Source: Bryobacterales bacterium (GTDB taxonomy: Bacteria > Acidobacteriota > Terriglobia > Bryobacterales > UBA6623). Taken from it: 36,957 nucleotides of DNA. A model generated the notes under the pieces. It was not told the origin of the DNA. It did not search any database and saw nothing but the letters and a program-made list of their open reading frames with translations. Positions 25,224 to 34,800 of this stretch are shown here, piece after piece (position 1 is the stretch's first letter; the number at the start of each line of letters is the position of its first letter). A program made the position numbers and the translations under genes. Where the stretch lies: assembly GCA_022826925.1 (NCBI GenBank), contig JAJDTX010000118.1, positions 1 through 36,957 on the forward strand. The letters run 5' to 3'.

Positions 25224-26417
25224 ATGTCGAACGCTGCCCTGATCTTCAGTGCCTGCTGCCTGGGCGCAGCCTTGTCCTGTGGCGGCCCCGCCGAGGACAT
25301 AGAGGGTGTCAGGCCGGCCCGCCGGGATATCGAGAGCGCCTTGACCACGAACGGCCGGATCGAGGCAGAACGCACTGTCGCTGTGCACTCCAGTACGTCG
25401 GGTCGGGTCAGCCAGATCTACGCCCGGCGCGGGGTCAGGGTCGAGCGGGACGAGCCAGTGCTGCGGCTGGTCGACGCCGGTCAAGGGGCGGCGCGCGATC
25501 GATCCGGCGCCCGCTTGGCGGCCGCCAAGGCGCGCATGGTGCAGCTGGAGGCCGGCCTGGACCCGCTTCGCAGATCCCAGCTTCGTGGCGAGCTGACAAA
25601 GCTGGAGGCAGCCCGGTCCCGTGCGTCAGAGGATCTAGAGAGACTCCGGCGGCTATTGGCTCGGAACGCGGTCGCCCGGTCCGAAGTCGACGCCAAGTCA
25701 CGTGCATTGCAAGACCTCGCGGACGATATCGAAGCTGTCAGCTATCAATTGCAGGCGCCGCCGCAGCAGGGGCGGCGCTCGGAACTTGGAGCTGCGATTC
25801 TGGAAGCGGAGGCCGAGCTGCAGGAAGCGGAGCGGGCCGTAGAGGCCCTTGTGTTGCGGGCCCCGGCCGGCGGCACGCTGTTCTCGCTGGCAGTCCAAGA
25901 GGGCGATTTTCTGGAACAAGGAAGCTTGGTTGCTCGCATAGGAACCGCTGAAAGCGTGACGGCGCGCGTCTTCGTCGACGAGCCTGAACTTGGCAGGGTC
26001 ACGCAAGGCTCGGTCGCTCGCATCAGCGCCGACGCACACCCTGATCGGGAGTGGGAATGCCGGGTAGGAACGCTGGCTACGGAAGTGATCGAAGTCGGCC
26101 CGCGACGCGTGGGCGAGGTCTTGTGCCAGGCGGACAACCCGGATAACCTGCTCCTGCCGGGGCTGGCCGTGCGGGTGCGGATCGTGACCCAGCGCGCCGA
26201 GGGCGTGCTCAGCGTACCGCGCGCAGCCATAGTGGGGGGCAGCGAAGAGCCTTTTGTGTGGGTGGTCGAAGACGGTCGGGCGGCGAAGCGCGCCGTGGCT
26301 CTGGGAGTGGTCGGGCCCGTATATGCGGAAGTCGTCAGCGGCTTGGTAGAGTCTGACTCTATCGCGTTGCCGCGAGAGCGCACCCTCGTCGAGGGACAGC
26401 GGTTGCGCTTGGATTAG
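25224..26417 (+). CDS. HlyD/MacA-like periplasmic adaptor (membrane-fusion) lipoprotein
   Basis: Membrane-fusion proteins bridge an inner-membrane transporter to a TolC channel. The signal sequence ends in a lipobox ending Cys (GAALSCGG), so the protein is likely lipid-anchored. Then come a first half-lipoyl segment (ERTVAVHSSTSGRVSQIYAR with GVRVERDEPVLRL), a long helical hairpin (about residues 85-205, rich in Ala, Arg, Glu and Leu), the second lipoyl half (LVLRAPAGGTLFSLAVQEGD) and beta-barrel and membrane-proximal domains. The latter include LLLPGLAVRVRIV and LSVPRAAIVGGSEEPFVWVV. At 397 residues it is typical of MacA/RND adaptors. It is spaced nine bases after the preceding gene and 17 before the next, so it is in an operon with a permease and a TolC-type gene. 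Confidence 0.9.
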   Translation: MSNAALIFSACCLGAALSCGGPAEDIEGVRPARRDIESALTTNGRIEAERTVAVHSSTSGRVSQIYARRGVRVERDEPVLRLVDAGQGAARDRSGARLAAAKARMVQLEAGLDPLRRSQLRGELTKLEAARSRASEDLERLRRLLARNAVARSEVDAKSRALQDLADDIEAVSYQLQAPPQQGRRSELGAAILEAEAELQEAERAVEALVLRAPAGGTLFSLAVQEGDFLEQGSLVARIGTAESVTARVFVDEPELGRVTQGSVARISADAHPDREWECRVGTLATEVIEVGPRRVGEVLCQADNPDNLLLPGLAVRVRIVTQRAEGVLSVPRAAIVGGSEEPFVWVVEDGRAAKRAVALGVVGPVYAEVVSGLVESDSIALPRERTLVEGQRLRLD

Positions 26418-26434
26418 GCGGCCGAGGGCAGCCA

Positions 26435-27211
26435 ATGATTAGCCGGTTCCTTGTATTCCTGCCGCTGTTCGTCGGTGCCGCGTTGGCGGAGCAGCACTGG
26501 GAGCAGGCTTTCCAGCACTACGCCGCCGAGGAGTACGAGCGGGCGCAGCGGGCATTCGAACGGGCCCTGCTCGAAGATCCGGAAAATTCCGAGCTCAACC
26601 TCTGGGTCGGGCTTGCGATCGGACGCCGCGTGCAAACCATGTCCGCGTTTCGACGCCTCGGAGCCATGCCGTTGGTAGCGCGGGTCAAGCGGCAGTTCGA
26701 GAGGGCGGTCGAGCTTGACGGCTCCAACATCGACGCGCTGGACGCCCTAATGGGATTCCTGTTGGATGCCCCTGGAATCGTCGGCGGCAGCAAGCGCGAC
26801 GCACGCGGCGTTGCCGAGCGCATCCAGGCAGTCAGTTCCGCACACGGCGCGTATGCATTGGGAATCTGGCACGAGGACGTTGGCGAGATCGAACAGGCGG
26901 GCAAGCAGTTCGAACTGGCCCGCGAGCGAGCCCCTGACAACTCGAGCTATCTCGTGGCGCACGCGGCCTTCTTGGCAAGGCGCGGGTCGCACGCCGAGAG
27001 TGACGAACTGTTCGAAGCCGCCCTTGCGCGCGATCCGGAGAATCCGACTGTATGGCTGGCGGCTGCCGAGGCTTGGATCGGGGCCAGGCGCGATTCGCTG
27101 TATCCGCGCGCCAGGCAGCTTGCCGAGCGCTATCTTGCCAGCCCTGATCGCGATCCGAATGGGATGCAGTCGTTCGAAGTGCGAGCGCTCTTGAAGAAAG
27201 TCGCGAGGTAG
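26435..27211 (+). CDS. secreted tetratricopeptide-repeat protein
   Basis: The 258-residue protein has a signal peptide (FLVFLPLFVGAALAEQ) followed by TPR-like helical pairs. One is visible at the start (HYAAEEYERAQRAFERALLEDPENSEL), and more occur near residues 130-215 (GEIEQAGKQFELARERAPDN and AESDELFEAALARDPENPTV). It would act in the periplasm as a protein-interaction scaffold. It occupies the position between the adaptor and the permease where an ABC ATPase gene is often found in MacAB-type operons, but no Walker A or B motif is present. A GAGGG ribosome-binding site lies before the ATG. About 150 bases follow before the permease gene. Confidence 0.8.
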   Translation: MISRFLVFLPLFVGAALAEQHWEQAFQHYAAEEYERAQRAFERALLEDPENSELNLWVGLAIGRRVQTMSAFRRLGAMPLVARVKRQFERAVELDGSNIDALDALMGFLLDAPGIVGGSKRDARGVAERIQAVSSAHGAYALGIWHEDVGEIEQAGKQFELARERAPDNSSYLVAHAAFLARRGSHAESDELFEAALARDPENPTVWLAAAEAWIGARRDSLYPRARQLAERYLASPDRDPNGMQSFEVRALLKKVAR

Positions 27212-27360
27212 GTCCCGATCGACACGAGAGGCTCCGCCTGGCTGGAGCGGCGACAGGGACTCGGAAGCGGTCTGGGTCGACGCCCGGTGCTGGTAGGGCG
27301 GGTGAGCGCAACCGTGCGATCTTACGGATTTGCGCTTTCGGGGCCGGTGGGCTGCGAGGA

Positions 27361-28599
27361 GTGCTTAGGCTAGAGAGGATGGGGCCGAAGGTATCTCTGG
27401 CATACCGCGAGATCGCCCTCGCCGGCCTGCGTGCCCTGCGGGCCCAGAGGCTGCGCTCGGCGCTCACTGCCGCCAGCATGGCAGCTGCTGTGGCCGCCGT
27501 GGTGCTGGTCGCCACAGTCGCGGCCACCGGCAGCGAGTTCGTTCTGGCTCAGATTCAGGGGGTTGGCTCGAACTTGGTGTATGCCTACTACGAGGCCGGG
27601 GGGAACGTCTCGGGTTCGGAAGCGGATTACATTGACCTCGCGGACGTCGAAGCCGTGCGCCTTCGATTGGGCGGGCTGGCCGCGGCGGTTGCCGGTGTGA
27701 GCAGCACGTGGGATTCCATCATGATCCAGGGCCGCCCGACCCAGATCCGCATCTTGGGCTCCAGCGAATCCTACCTTCGCGTGCGAAACCCTGTGGTCCA
27801 TCACGGTCGCTTCTTGGAGCGAGCCGATTTGGAAGGCAGGGCCCGGGTCTGCTTGGTCACGCGCCGCCTCGGGCAGGATCTCTTCGGCTCTGGAGCGGCC
27901 GCCGTCGGCCGGAGCGTGACGGCCCACGGAATCGAGTTCAAGGTCGTCGGCGTGTTTTCCGAGCGCGTCGAGACGTACGGGCAGTCTGAGGTGTCCGAGC
28001 GCTCCATGCTGGTGCCGTACACGGTGCTGCGCTACTTCCAGGAGACCGAGCGGGTCGATCCGCTTTATGTTTCGGTCCGGTCGCAGCAGCGCGTCGAGGA
28101 GGTCGCCGGGATGGTGCGAGAAACGCTCGAGTCGCGCCACCGCCCCGGTTCGCTGTACCGCGTCGAGACGCTGGCGGGGATACTGGCCACAGCTAGGAGG
28201 GTCTTGGCGGCGCTTAGCCTCGCCATGATTCTGGTCGCTTCCATTACCCTTGCGGTTAGTGGGGTGTTCATCATGAACATGATGTTGATCGCAGTCTCGG
28301 AGCGCACGGTCGAGATTGGCATTCGCCGGGCGGTGGGAGCCTCGCGGCGAGAAATCCGCGCGCAGTTCGTGTTTGAAGCCATGCTGCTTGCGGCGGTCGG
28401 CGGCGTCGGCGGCGCGTTGGCGGGCGTCGGAATCCCGTGGGCGGCAGGGCTGGCTTGGCCGGGACTGGCGCCGCACGTTCCGAGTCACTGGGTCGCTCTC
28501 GCTCTCTTCGGCGCGGCGGCCTGCGGCGGTGTGTTCGGTCTGCTTCCGGCGGCCCGTGCGGCTAACCTCGATCCGGCGGAGGCCCTTCGACATGACTAG
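27361..28599 (+). CDS. MacB/FtsX-type ABC transporter permease
   Basis: The topology is that of a MacB-type permease: a first membrane helix (LTAASMAAAVAAVVLVATVAA near residues 35-60), a ~200-residue periplasmic MacB-PCD region and three C-terminal helices. The latter include the FtsX-type cytoplasmic loop SERTVEIGIRRAVGASRREI, and the protein ends with a final helix and LPAARAANLDPAEALRHD. Unlike E. coli MacB the protein has no N-terminal nucleotide-binding domain, so it needs a separate ATPase. The GTG at 27361 and the ATG at 27379 are both possible starts; neither has an ideally spaced ribosome-binding site. The stop overlaps the tolC-like start by eight bases. Confidence 0.9.
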   Translation: MLRLERMGPKVSLAYREIALAGLRALRAQRLRSALTAASMAAAVAAVVLVATVAATGSEFVLAQIQGVGSNLVYAYYEAGGNVSGSEADYIDLADVEAVRLRLGGLAAAVAGVSSTWDSIMIQGRPTQIRILGSSESYLRVRNPVVHHGRFLERADLEGRARVCLVTRRLGQDLFGSGAAAVGRSVTAHGIEFKVVGVFSERVETYGQSEVSERSMLVPYTVLRYFQETERVDPLYVSVRSQQRVEEVAGMVRETLESRHRPGSLYRVETLAGILATARRVLAALSLAMILVASITLAVSGVFIMNMMLIAVSERTVEIGIRRAVGASRREIRAQFVFEAMLLAAVGGVGGALAGVGIPWAAGLAWPGLAPHVPSHWVALALFGAAACGGVFGLLPAARAANLDPAEALRHD

Positions 28600-29890
28600 G
28601 ATTGCGACGTTTCTGCTGTGCGTGGCAGCAAGTGCAGGCGTTCAGGCCGAGCAGCCCGAAACGCGTGCTATCGATCTGAGGCAAGTCATTCAGATCGCAC
28701 TGGTGGCGGACCCCGACGTGCGCTTGGCACAGCTGGCGGTCGAACGCTCGGCCAACGCGCTGGCGCTCGTCCGTGCCGAGCGTGCCACGCAGTTGTACGG
28801 GGGATCCGGCTTGGGCGCTACCGCCGGCATGCCGCAGAGCGTTCTGGGCGCGAATCCCTCGATTGCTCAGGTCACGCTGCGGCAGCCGCTGCTGAACACC
28901 GAGCGGCCGGGGCGGGCCAAGGGTGCTCGCGAGGAAATCCGCTCCGGAGAGCACGAAGCCGCGGCGGTCGCCGAGCGAGCCGCGTACCTGGCAGGAATCT
29001 CCTACTTGGATTTTGAGCTTGCGCTTGCGGAGCACCGGCGCAGGCAGAGCGAGCTTGAGCACTTCCAGCGGATCGAGTCCTCCGCCGCAGCGCGCGTCGA
29101 GGAAGGCTTCGAGATTCCGCTGGCGTTGAGCCGAGCCCGCCTTGGCACGGCGCGCGCCCGCGACCGCGTGGCCGCGTCGCGGTCTCGCGCGGACCTGCTG
29201 GAGGCAGAACTGAGGCGGATGCTCGGTCTGGGGCCTGGCGTCAGGCTGGTCGCGGACGGCTCGGCGGCGGATAGCGCCGCGGTCTTGGATGCCGCCCACG
29301 GGATCACTGGACGGCCGATCGGCGAGCACCCCGAGATCGCCGCTCTGGATGCCAGCTTGCGTGCGGCCAGACACCGCGCAAGCAGCGCCAAGTCCGCGCG
29401 AAACCCGCGGCTGGACATCGTGGGGCAGTATTCGCTCCTGGCGAGGTTCAACAACTACGACGACTACTTCCGACGCTTCCAGCGGCACAATTGGCAGGCC
29501 GGAATCGCGGTCGAGGTTCCGATCTTCAGCGGCCGCGGCGTTGCGGAGAGGGTGGCCAGGGCGCGGCTGGACGAACGCGAGCTGTCGCTGCGCAAGGCTG
29601 CCAAGCGCGAGGCGCTGGCCTTGGCGACGCAGCGGGCCGAGGCCGCGCTCGAGGAGGCGCAGCGCGGCCGCGCACTCGCAGGCCGGGAGCTCGCCTACGC
29701 CCGCGAGAGCCTGGACGTGCTGCTAGCGCAGTTCGAAGAGGGCCGGGTCGCGCTTGAGGAATTACAGCGCGGGCGGATCGAGGAGTCGGCCGCGTGGGGC
29801 GGCTTGATGGCGGCCGAATACGAGCTTGCCAAGGCGCGCCTAGGGTCCGTATATGCTGCTGGCAGGATTGGGGATGCGTTTGCAGACTGA
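28592..29890 (+). CDS. TolC family outer-membrane efflux protein
   Basis: TolC proteins form trimeric outer-membrane channels with a long periplasmic helical barrel. The ATG at 28592 gives a 432-residue protein with a signal peptide (RIATFLLCVAASAGVQAEQ). Two structurally repeated halves follow, with the typical helices (DLRQVIQIALVADPDVRLAQ; AERAAYLAGISYLDFELALA) and strands GSGLGATAG and LDIVGQYSLLARF. The GIAVEVPIFSGRGVAERVA motif marks the second half. The length suits the family. It overlaps the permease by eight bases and the TPR gene downstream by a few codons, indicating coupled translation. It would complete a tripartite exporter with the adaptor at 25224. Confidence 0.92.
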   Translation: MTRIATFLLCVAASAGVQAEQPETRAIDLRQVIQIALVADPDVRLAQLAVERSANALALVRAERATQLYGGSGLGATAGMPQSVLGANPSIAQVTLRQPLLNTERPGRAKGAREEIRSGEHEAAAVAERAAYLAGISYLDFELALAEHRRRQSELEHFQRIESSAAARVEEGFEIPLALSRARLGTARARDRVAASRSRADLLEAELRRMLGLGPGVRLVADGSAADSAAVLDAAHGITGRPIGEHPEIAALDASLRAARHRASSAKSARNPRLDIVGQYSLLARFNNYDDYFRRFQRHNWQAGIAVEVPIFSGRGVAERVARARLDERELSLRKAAKREALALATQRAEAALEEAQRGRALAGRELAYARESLDVLLAQFEEGRVALEELQRGRIEESAAWGGLMAAEYELAKARLGSVYAAGRIGDAFAD

Positions 29891-31298
29891 TTGCCGACGC
29901 GGACCGAGGCTGGCGGTCGTCGCTTGCATCGCCGCCGCGGCAATCCTGCAATGGGCTTGTTCCGACGCCTCGCTGCCGCCCCTGCCGGATCCGGTCTTGG
30001 ATGGGTTCGCGCAGACGGTGCGCGAGCAGATCCGCTCGGCCACCGAGCGAGCGCGGGCGGAACCGGACAGCGCCGGGGCCGTAGGGGCGCTTGGAAAGGT
30101 GCTCTACGCGTACGGCCAGAACCAAGCCGCCGCAGCCTGCTTCGAAAGATGCCGGCGCTTGGAGCCGCAGCAGTTCGAGTGGACGTACCTGCTGGCCGTG
30201 ACCCGCTCGGACCTGGGGCAGACAGATGCGGCACTGGTTGCGTTCGAAGCTGCTGCAGCCATGCGCCCGAACGACCTTCCCGCGGCCGTTCGGCGCGCGG
30301 ACTTGCTAGAGCTGTCGGGAGAGCGCTCAGCCGCGGCAGATGCTCTGCGGCATGCGCTGCAGCTTGCGCCCGATAGCGCCGCGGTGCATTACCGTCTGGG
30401 CCGGCTTGCTTCCGGCCAGGCTGATGGCGGGGCGATCCAACATTTCGAAGCGGCCCTTGCGGTCGAGCCGGACTACCGGGAGGCGATCTACGCACTGGCC
30501 CAGGAATTGAGACTTGTCGGCCGCGAGGCCGAGGCGGAGGAACAACTAGAACGCTACGAATCCTCCCGGGCGGCCCTTAGGCGCCACTACAAGGACCCCC
30601 TGATAGATGCCATGGACACGGTCCGATCCGCGAGCGCCCAACAGGTCTTCAGCGACGCGCGGGCATTGCAGGACGGTGGCGACTTGGAAGGTGCCTTGGC
30701 GCTCTATGTCAGTGCGCTAGAGATCGATCCCAACTATGCCCAGGCTCACGTGAACCTCATCGTGGTCTATGGGCAACTCGATCGACATGACGAAGTGGCG
30801 AGGCACTACGAGCGGGCCGTGAGCCTCAACCCGTCCATCGCGGAAGCGCATTACAACTACGGCGTGTCGCTACACTTGGCTGCCGACTACAGCGGGGCGG
30901 CTGCAGCGTTCCGGAAGGCTCTTGCCATCAATCCCCAGGATGCGAACGCGCACAACAACCTAGCCAACGCTCTCGAGAACGGCCGACAAGACGCCGAAGC
31001 TGCAAGGCACTACCGGCTTGCCATCGAGCATGACCCGTCACACCCCCAGGCAAACTACCACCTCGGCCGGCGGCTGGCCGAGAGGGGGCGCTACCGCGAC
31101 GCGCTGCCGCTGCTGCACAAGGCGCTGGAGCGAGACAATCCAGGGGCGCCGCTGCAGGCCTACCTGCTCGCTGTGGTCTATCGGGAGTTGGCTGATCCAG
31201 ACCGCGCTCAGCAGTATGCTCGGCTGGCCTTGGAAAAGGCCCGCGCCGGCGGTCACGGTGAGGTCGCCGCCCGGGTCGCGAGTGACTTTGGTCTGTGA
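29853..31298 (+). CDS. TPR-repeat protein, probable lipoprotein
   Basis: The protein of about 480 residues has an N-terminal signal segment (RLAVVACIAAAAILQWAC) whose last Cys could be lipidated, although the -3 residue is not ideal for a lipobox. About eleven tetratricopeptide units follow. The clearest run from residue 265 to 440 with the AHYNYGVSLHLAADYSGAAA and AHNNLANALENGRQDAEAAR patterns and prolines in place (INPQDA, HDPSHPQ). TPR superhelices bind peptides. The gene overlaps the tolC-like gene by 38 bases from ATG 29853, or 17 from ATG 29874, and ends the six-gene cluster. It may serve as a periplasmic or outer-membrane-linked scaffold for the exporter. Confidence 0.85.
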   Translation: MLLAGLGMRLQTDCRRGPRLAVVACIAAAAILQWACSDASLPPLPDPVLDGFAQTVREQIRSATERARAEPDSAGAVGALGKVLYAYGQNQAAAACFERCRRLEPQQFEWTYLLAVTRSDLGQTDAALVAFEAAAAMRPNDLPAAVRRADLLELSGERSAAADALRHALQLAPDSAAVHYRLGRLASGQADGGAIQHFEAALAVEPDYREAIYALAQELRLVGREAEAEEQLERYESSRAALRRHYKDPLIDAMDTVRSASAQQVFSDARALQDGGDLEGALALYVSALEIDPNYAQAHVNLIVVYGQLDRHDEVARHYERAVSLNPSIAEAHYNYGVSLHLAADYSGAAAAFRKALAINPQDANAHNNLANALENGRQDAEAARHYRLAIEHDPSHPQANYHLGRRLAERGRYRDALPLLHKALERDNPGAPLQAYLLAVVYRELADPDRAQQYARLALEKARAGGHGEVAARVASDFGL

Positions 31299-31318
31299 TG
31301 CGCGCAGGCGGGCACGGC

Positions 31319-31759
31319 TCAGCCATCTCCCTCCGGCGGGCGGGCTTCAACCAAGAGCGTCATCCCGGAGCAGCCTACGACCCGCACGACGTCTCCGGCA
31401 GCTGCGGGCGCGGAGGACTTCGCCTTCCATAGCTCCGGGCCAATCTTGATCATTCCGATCGGGTCGAGTGCGTCGCGCACGGTCCCGAGCGATCCGATCA
31501 GGGATGCCGGGCCCGTGGGGCCGCCGGCTTGATACGACGCCTTGACTACCGGATACAGGGCGGCGTCCTTGGCAACCCACAGCAACGCGGCAACGACGCA
31601 GGTCCACGGCGGTAGCGACAGCCATTGAGCTGCGACCGCCGCTAGGGCTGCGACGACGACGATGCCCGGCAGCTGGTAGAGCCAATAGCGCTGCCACGGG
31701 GAGCGCGGCCTCGCCGATGGCTGGGGTTTCGATTCACGCATGCCCGGCGGCCCTTTCAT
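31319..31759 (-). CDS. NfeD-like membrane protein
   Basis: The 146-residue protein has two hydrophobic segments (LPGIVVVAALAAVAAQWL and WTCVVAALLWVAKDAALY), then a C-terminal OB-fold of NfeD type. The OB-fold reads LIGSLGTVRDALDPIGMIKI, then ELWKAKS, AGDVVRVVGCSGMTLLVEA. NfeD proteins often pair with stomatin or SPFH proteins or a ClpP-class membrane protease, but neither is nearby, so this is a stand-alone short form. It is convergent with the TPR gene (20-base gap) and divergent from the next receptor. ATG at 31759 and ATG at 31741 are both possible starts. Confidence 0.8.
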   Translation of the reverse strand: MKGPPGMRESKPQPSARPRSPWQRYWLYQLPGIVVVAALAAVAAQWLSLPPWTCVVAALLWVAKDAALYPVVKASYQAGGPTGPASLIGSLGTVRDALDPIGMIKIGPELWKAKSSAPAAAGDVVRVVGCSGMTLLVEARPPEGDG

Positions 31760-31832
31760 GATGACCCAAGTCTCGTTGGCGGAGTCTGCGCAGCGTTGCC
31801 GGGCGCTGAATCATGTTATCGGCGCGATGGTC

Positions 31833-31838
31833 TACAAT
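31833..31838 (+). promoter_or_regulatory. TACAAT -10 candidate for the large receptor gene
   Basis: TACAAT lies 33 bases before the ATG at 31871 and gives a leader of about 26 bases. The -35 region is weak. It favours a start at 31871 or downstream over any further upstream. Confidence 0.25.
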
Positions 31839-31870
31839 CGCGTCGCGACATTGCACGCGCGACTCGGGTG

Positions 31871-34800
31871 ATGGACACTAGGGACGAGAGGACGGCTGGG
31901 ACGGGTCCGGCCCGGCTTCGCGCCACTTCGTATCGCGCTGTGAGTAGCCACTTGCGGAATTTGCTCGCCCTGTCATTCTTGTGGGCAGCGGCCGGGCCTC
32001 TGGCCTTCGGGCAGTCGCAAGCGAACGGCCTGATCGGCGGCGTGGTGCGCCACGGGTCTGGCGATCCGGCGCCCGCCGCAACCGTCACACTGTCGCATTC
32101 GCCGAGCGGGGCCAAGATCTCGTTGCGAACCGACGAGGCGGGGGCGTACGAGGCTGCCGGGCTGCCCAGCGGTCGTTATTCGATCCGGGTTGATTCGACC
32201 GGGTACGAAGCCTTTGTTCGTACCGGTCTCGAACTGGGTGCGGGGCAGACTTATCGTCAGGACGCGATCTTGGTGTCTGCTGTCGCGAGCTCCGGCCGGC
32301 CTGCCCCGGCCTCGCCGGATGCGGCTACAACGGTGGGCAGAGTTCGCGAAGTCAGGCCGGTTCCCGCCAACGAGGCCGTCAGGGTCGAGCGTCGGACCGG
32401 CTATCTCTCCAGCACAAGCAAGCGCGGCTCGAGCGAGTTCCACGGGGCGCTGTACTCGCTGGTCGGGAACGATTCCCTGAATGCCCGCGGGTTTTTCGGC
32501 ACCAAGGCAAGGCACCGAGAGAGCAATTTTGGCGCGTATGTCGGAGGACCGTTTGTGAAGAACAAGACGTTCTTCAACTACCACTACGATCGGATCGCGC
32601 TGCGTTCCGGTGCACAGTCGGGCTATGGCAATTCCACTCCCACCGATCCGTTCCGGCTGGGCGACTTCGGCCGTTTGGCGGCTCCTGCGGTGATTGCCGT
32701 CGATGCCTTGGGACGACCCGTTCGGCAGGGCCAGATCTTCGATCCCGCTTCAACAGCGCTGGCACGCAGCGTGCCCGTCCGAGACCCGTTTCCCAACAAC
32801 CAGATTCCGGCCGCGCACCCGCTGCGCAGCCGCGTGGCGGGCGGCGTGGTCCCGCTCATGGTCGGACCGGACCGCGAGGGCGCAGAGTTCAATGTCCAGG
32901 GAAATCCGCTCGGCCCGCAGGTTTGGCGGCTCGATGCGCCCAGCCATCACTTCAGGGTCAACCATTCCTTCAACAGCCGTGTGCGTGCCGCTGTGTTATT
33001 CAGCCGCACGTCACATCCGGCGCTGCGCGACTGCGGCGGTGTCGATGGCTGCCGGGCGCGGAGCGATCCGGTTCACAGTCCGCACTTGAACGGCGACTAC
33101 TACGGCACTGGCGTCTACGAGGACACCACGACCCACCATGTAAGGCACCAGATCGACTGGGTAAAGTCAGCCGCGGTGCTCAACCAGACCCACTTGGTCT
33201 ACGACGAGTTCCACGTTCGCGGCCACTCGCTGGCCGCTGGCGCAGATTGGCAGGGACGACTGTGGGGGCCGGCCGGCAACGGACTGGTTGCCACGGACGC
33301 CGGACCGCCGGCGCTGACGTTCACAGGCAACACCCGATATTCCCCGCTGGGCCGCGAATGGGGGCGCTCTGGCTTCCACGCGAATCACCAGTACGGGATC
33401 GGTCACAACACCACCTGGATCACGGCGCGCCACACAGTCAAGATCGGCGGTGACTTTCGGCATCACAACTACCCTTTCCGGGGCTGGGCCAACAACGAGG
33501 CTGGCCACTTCAACTTCTCCAGGCTGCACACCGGCGGCTTCGACGAAAGCGGTAACAACCTAGTGGCGACCGGCGATCCATTCGCTTCGTTCCTGCTGGG
33601 CCAGGTCAATTCGGCACGTTTCCAGATCCCGGACTTTCCGACCATCACGGAGAACTTCTTCTCTTGGAGCATCGTGGACGAGTACAGGGTCAGCGCGGAC
33701 CTGACGATCACGATCGGGTTGCGGTTCGACTACCAGTCCGCGATTCGGGAACGCGACGACAACATGTCGACCTTTGACCCGGCTGTGCCCAATCCGGGCG
33801 CGGGAGGTCGGCTGGGAGCGATGATCTTCGCAGGCAACGGGCCGGGCCGGACCGGCACGCGCACGCTGGAGTCGCCGCCGCGCGACGCCTACGGGCCGCG
33901 CATCGGAATCGCGAGGCGCATCGGCCAGCGCACCGTTGTTCGCGGCGGCTACGGCATTTATTACTCGGGCGTGCCGCACGGGCAGTTCGACGCGGTGAAC
34001 ACCCTCGGATTCCGATTTCATCCCACGGCGATCGATTTGAGCAACGGACGCGAGGCGGCGTTTCACTTGGACGCCGGCTTTCCGCAGGCGAACGTCGTGT
34101 TGCCGCCAGCCATCGACCCCGCGGTTGGCAACGATACTTCGCCGGTGGCGGTTACCAGGGATCGCGCCACGATGCCGCGGATCCAGGAATGGTCCCTGAC
34201 GATTCAGCGCCGGGCGAGTCGCGGCGTGACGCTGGGCTGGTCATATACGGGAAATCGCGGCAGCCGCTTGATGGCTGACCGCCGGGTGCTCGGCCCGGCT
34301 GCCAACGCGAACTCTCCGGAGATTCTCAGCCACGGCCCGGGAGTGCTTGGATCGTCGCTGAACACCTTGATGGCCGCTGAGACCGGCCTCGCCATGCCCT
34401 ATTCGGGATTCAGCCGCACGGCGGTGCAGTCATTGCGTCCGTTTCCGCACATGCTCAACATCGGGTACTTGAACGTGCCGGCGGGCAACAGCTTCTATCA
34501 CGCGATGCACGCCAGACTCGAGAAGCGCTTCACAGACGGAGCGATTCTGAGGGCGAGCTACACGTGGTCCAAGCTTACCGGCATGGGAGCGGGTCGCATC
34601 CACGCCGGGGACGGCTTGGGCCGGGGTCCGCAGAATCCGACCGACACCCAGGCGCTGGAGCGCGGCTTGAGCGCTCAGGACGTGCCGCACAGGATCCTGG
34701 CGGAGTTTACGCACCGGGTGCCGTTCTTTCAGCAGAAGAGGACCGGACTCGAGGCCAGGGTGCTCGGCGGTTGGGCCGTGTCCGGCAGCGTGAACTTCGT

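Noticed and set aside
26435..27360. Possible hidden ABC ATPase between adaptor and permease
   Set aside because: No Walker A, signature or Walker B motif was found in any frame; the reading frame there is a TPR protein.
27370..28593. 407-codon open frame antisense to the permease
   Set aside because: Composition is rich in Arg, His and Gln, as expected for an antisense shadow; the plus strand encodes a coherent membrane protein.
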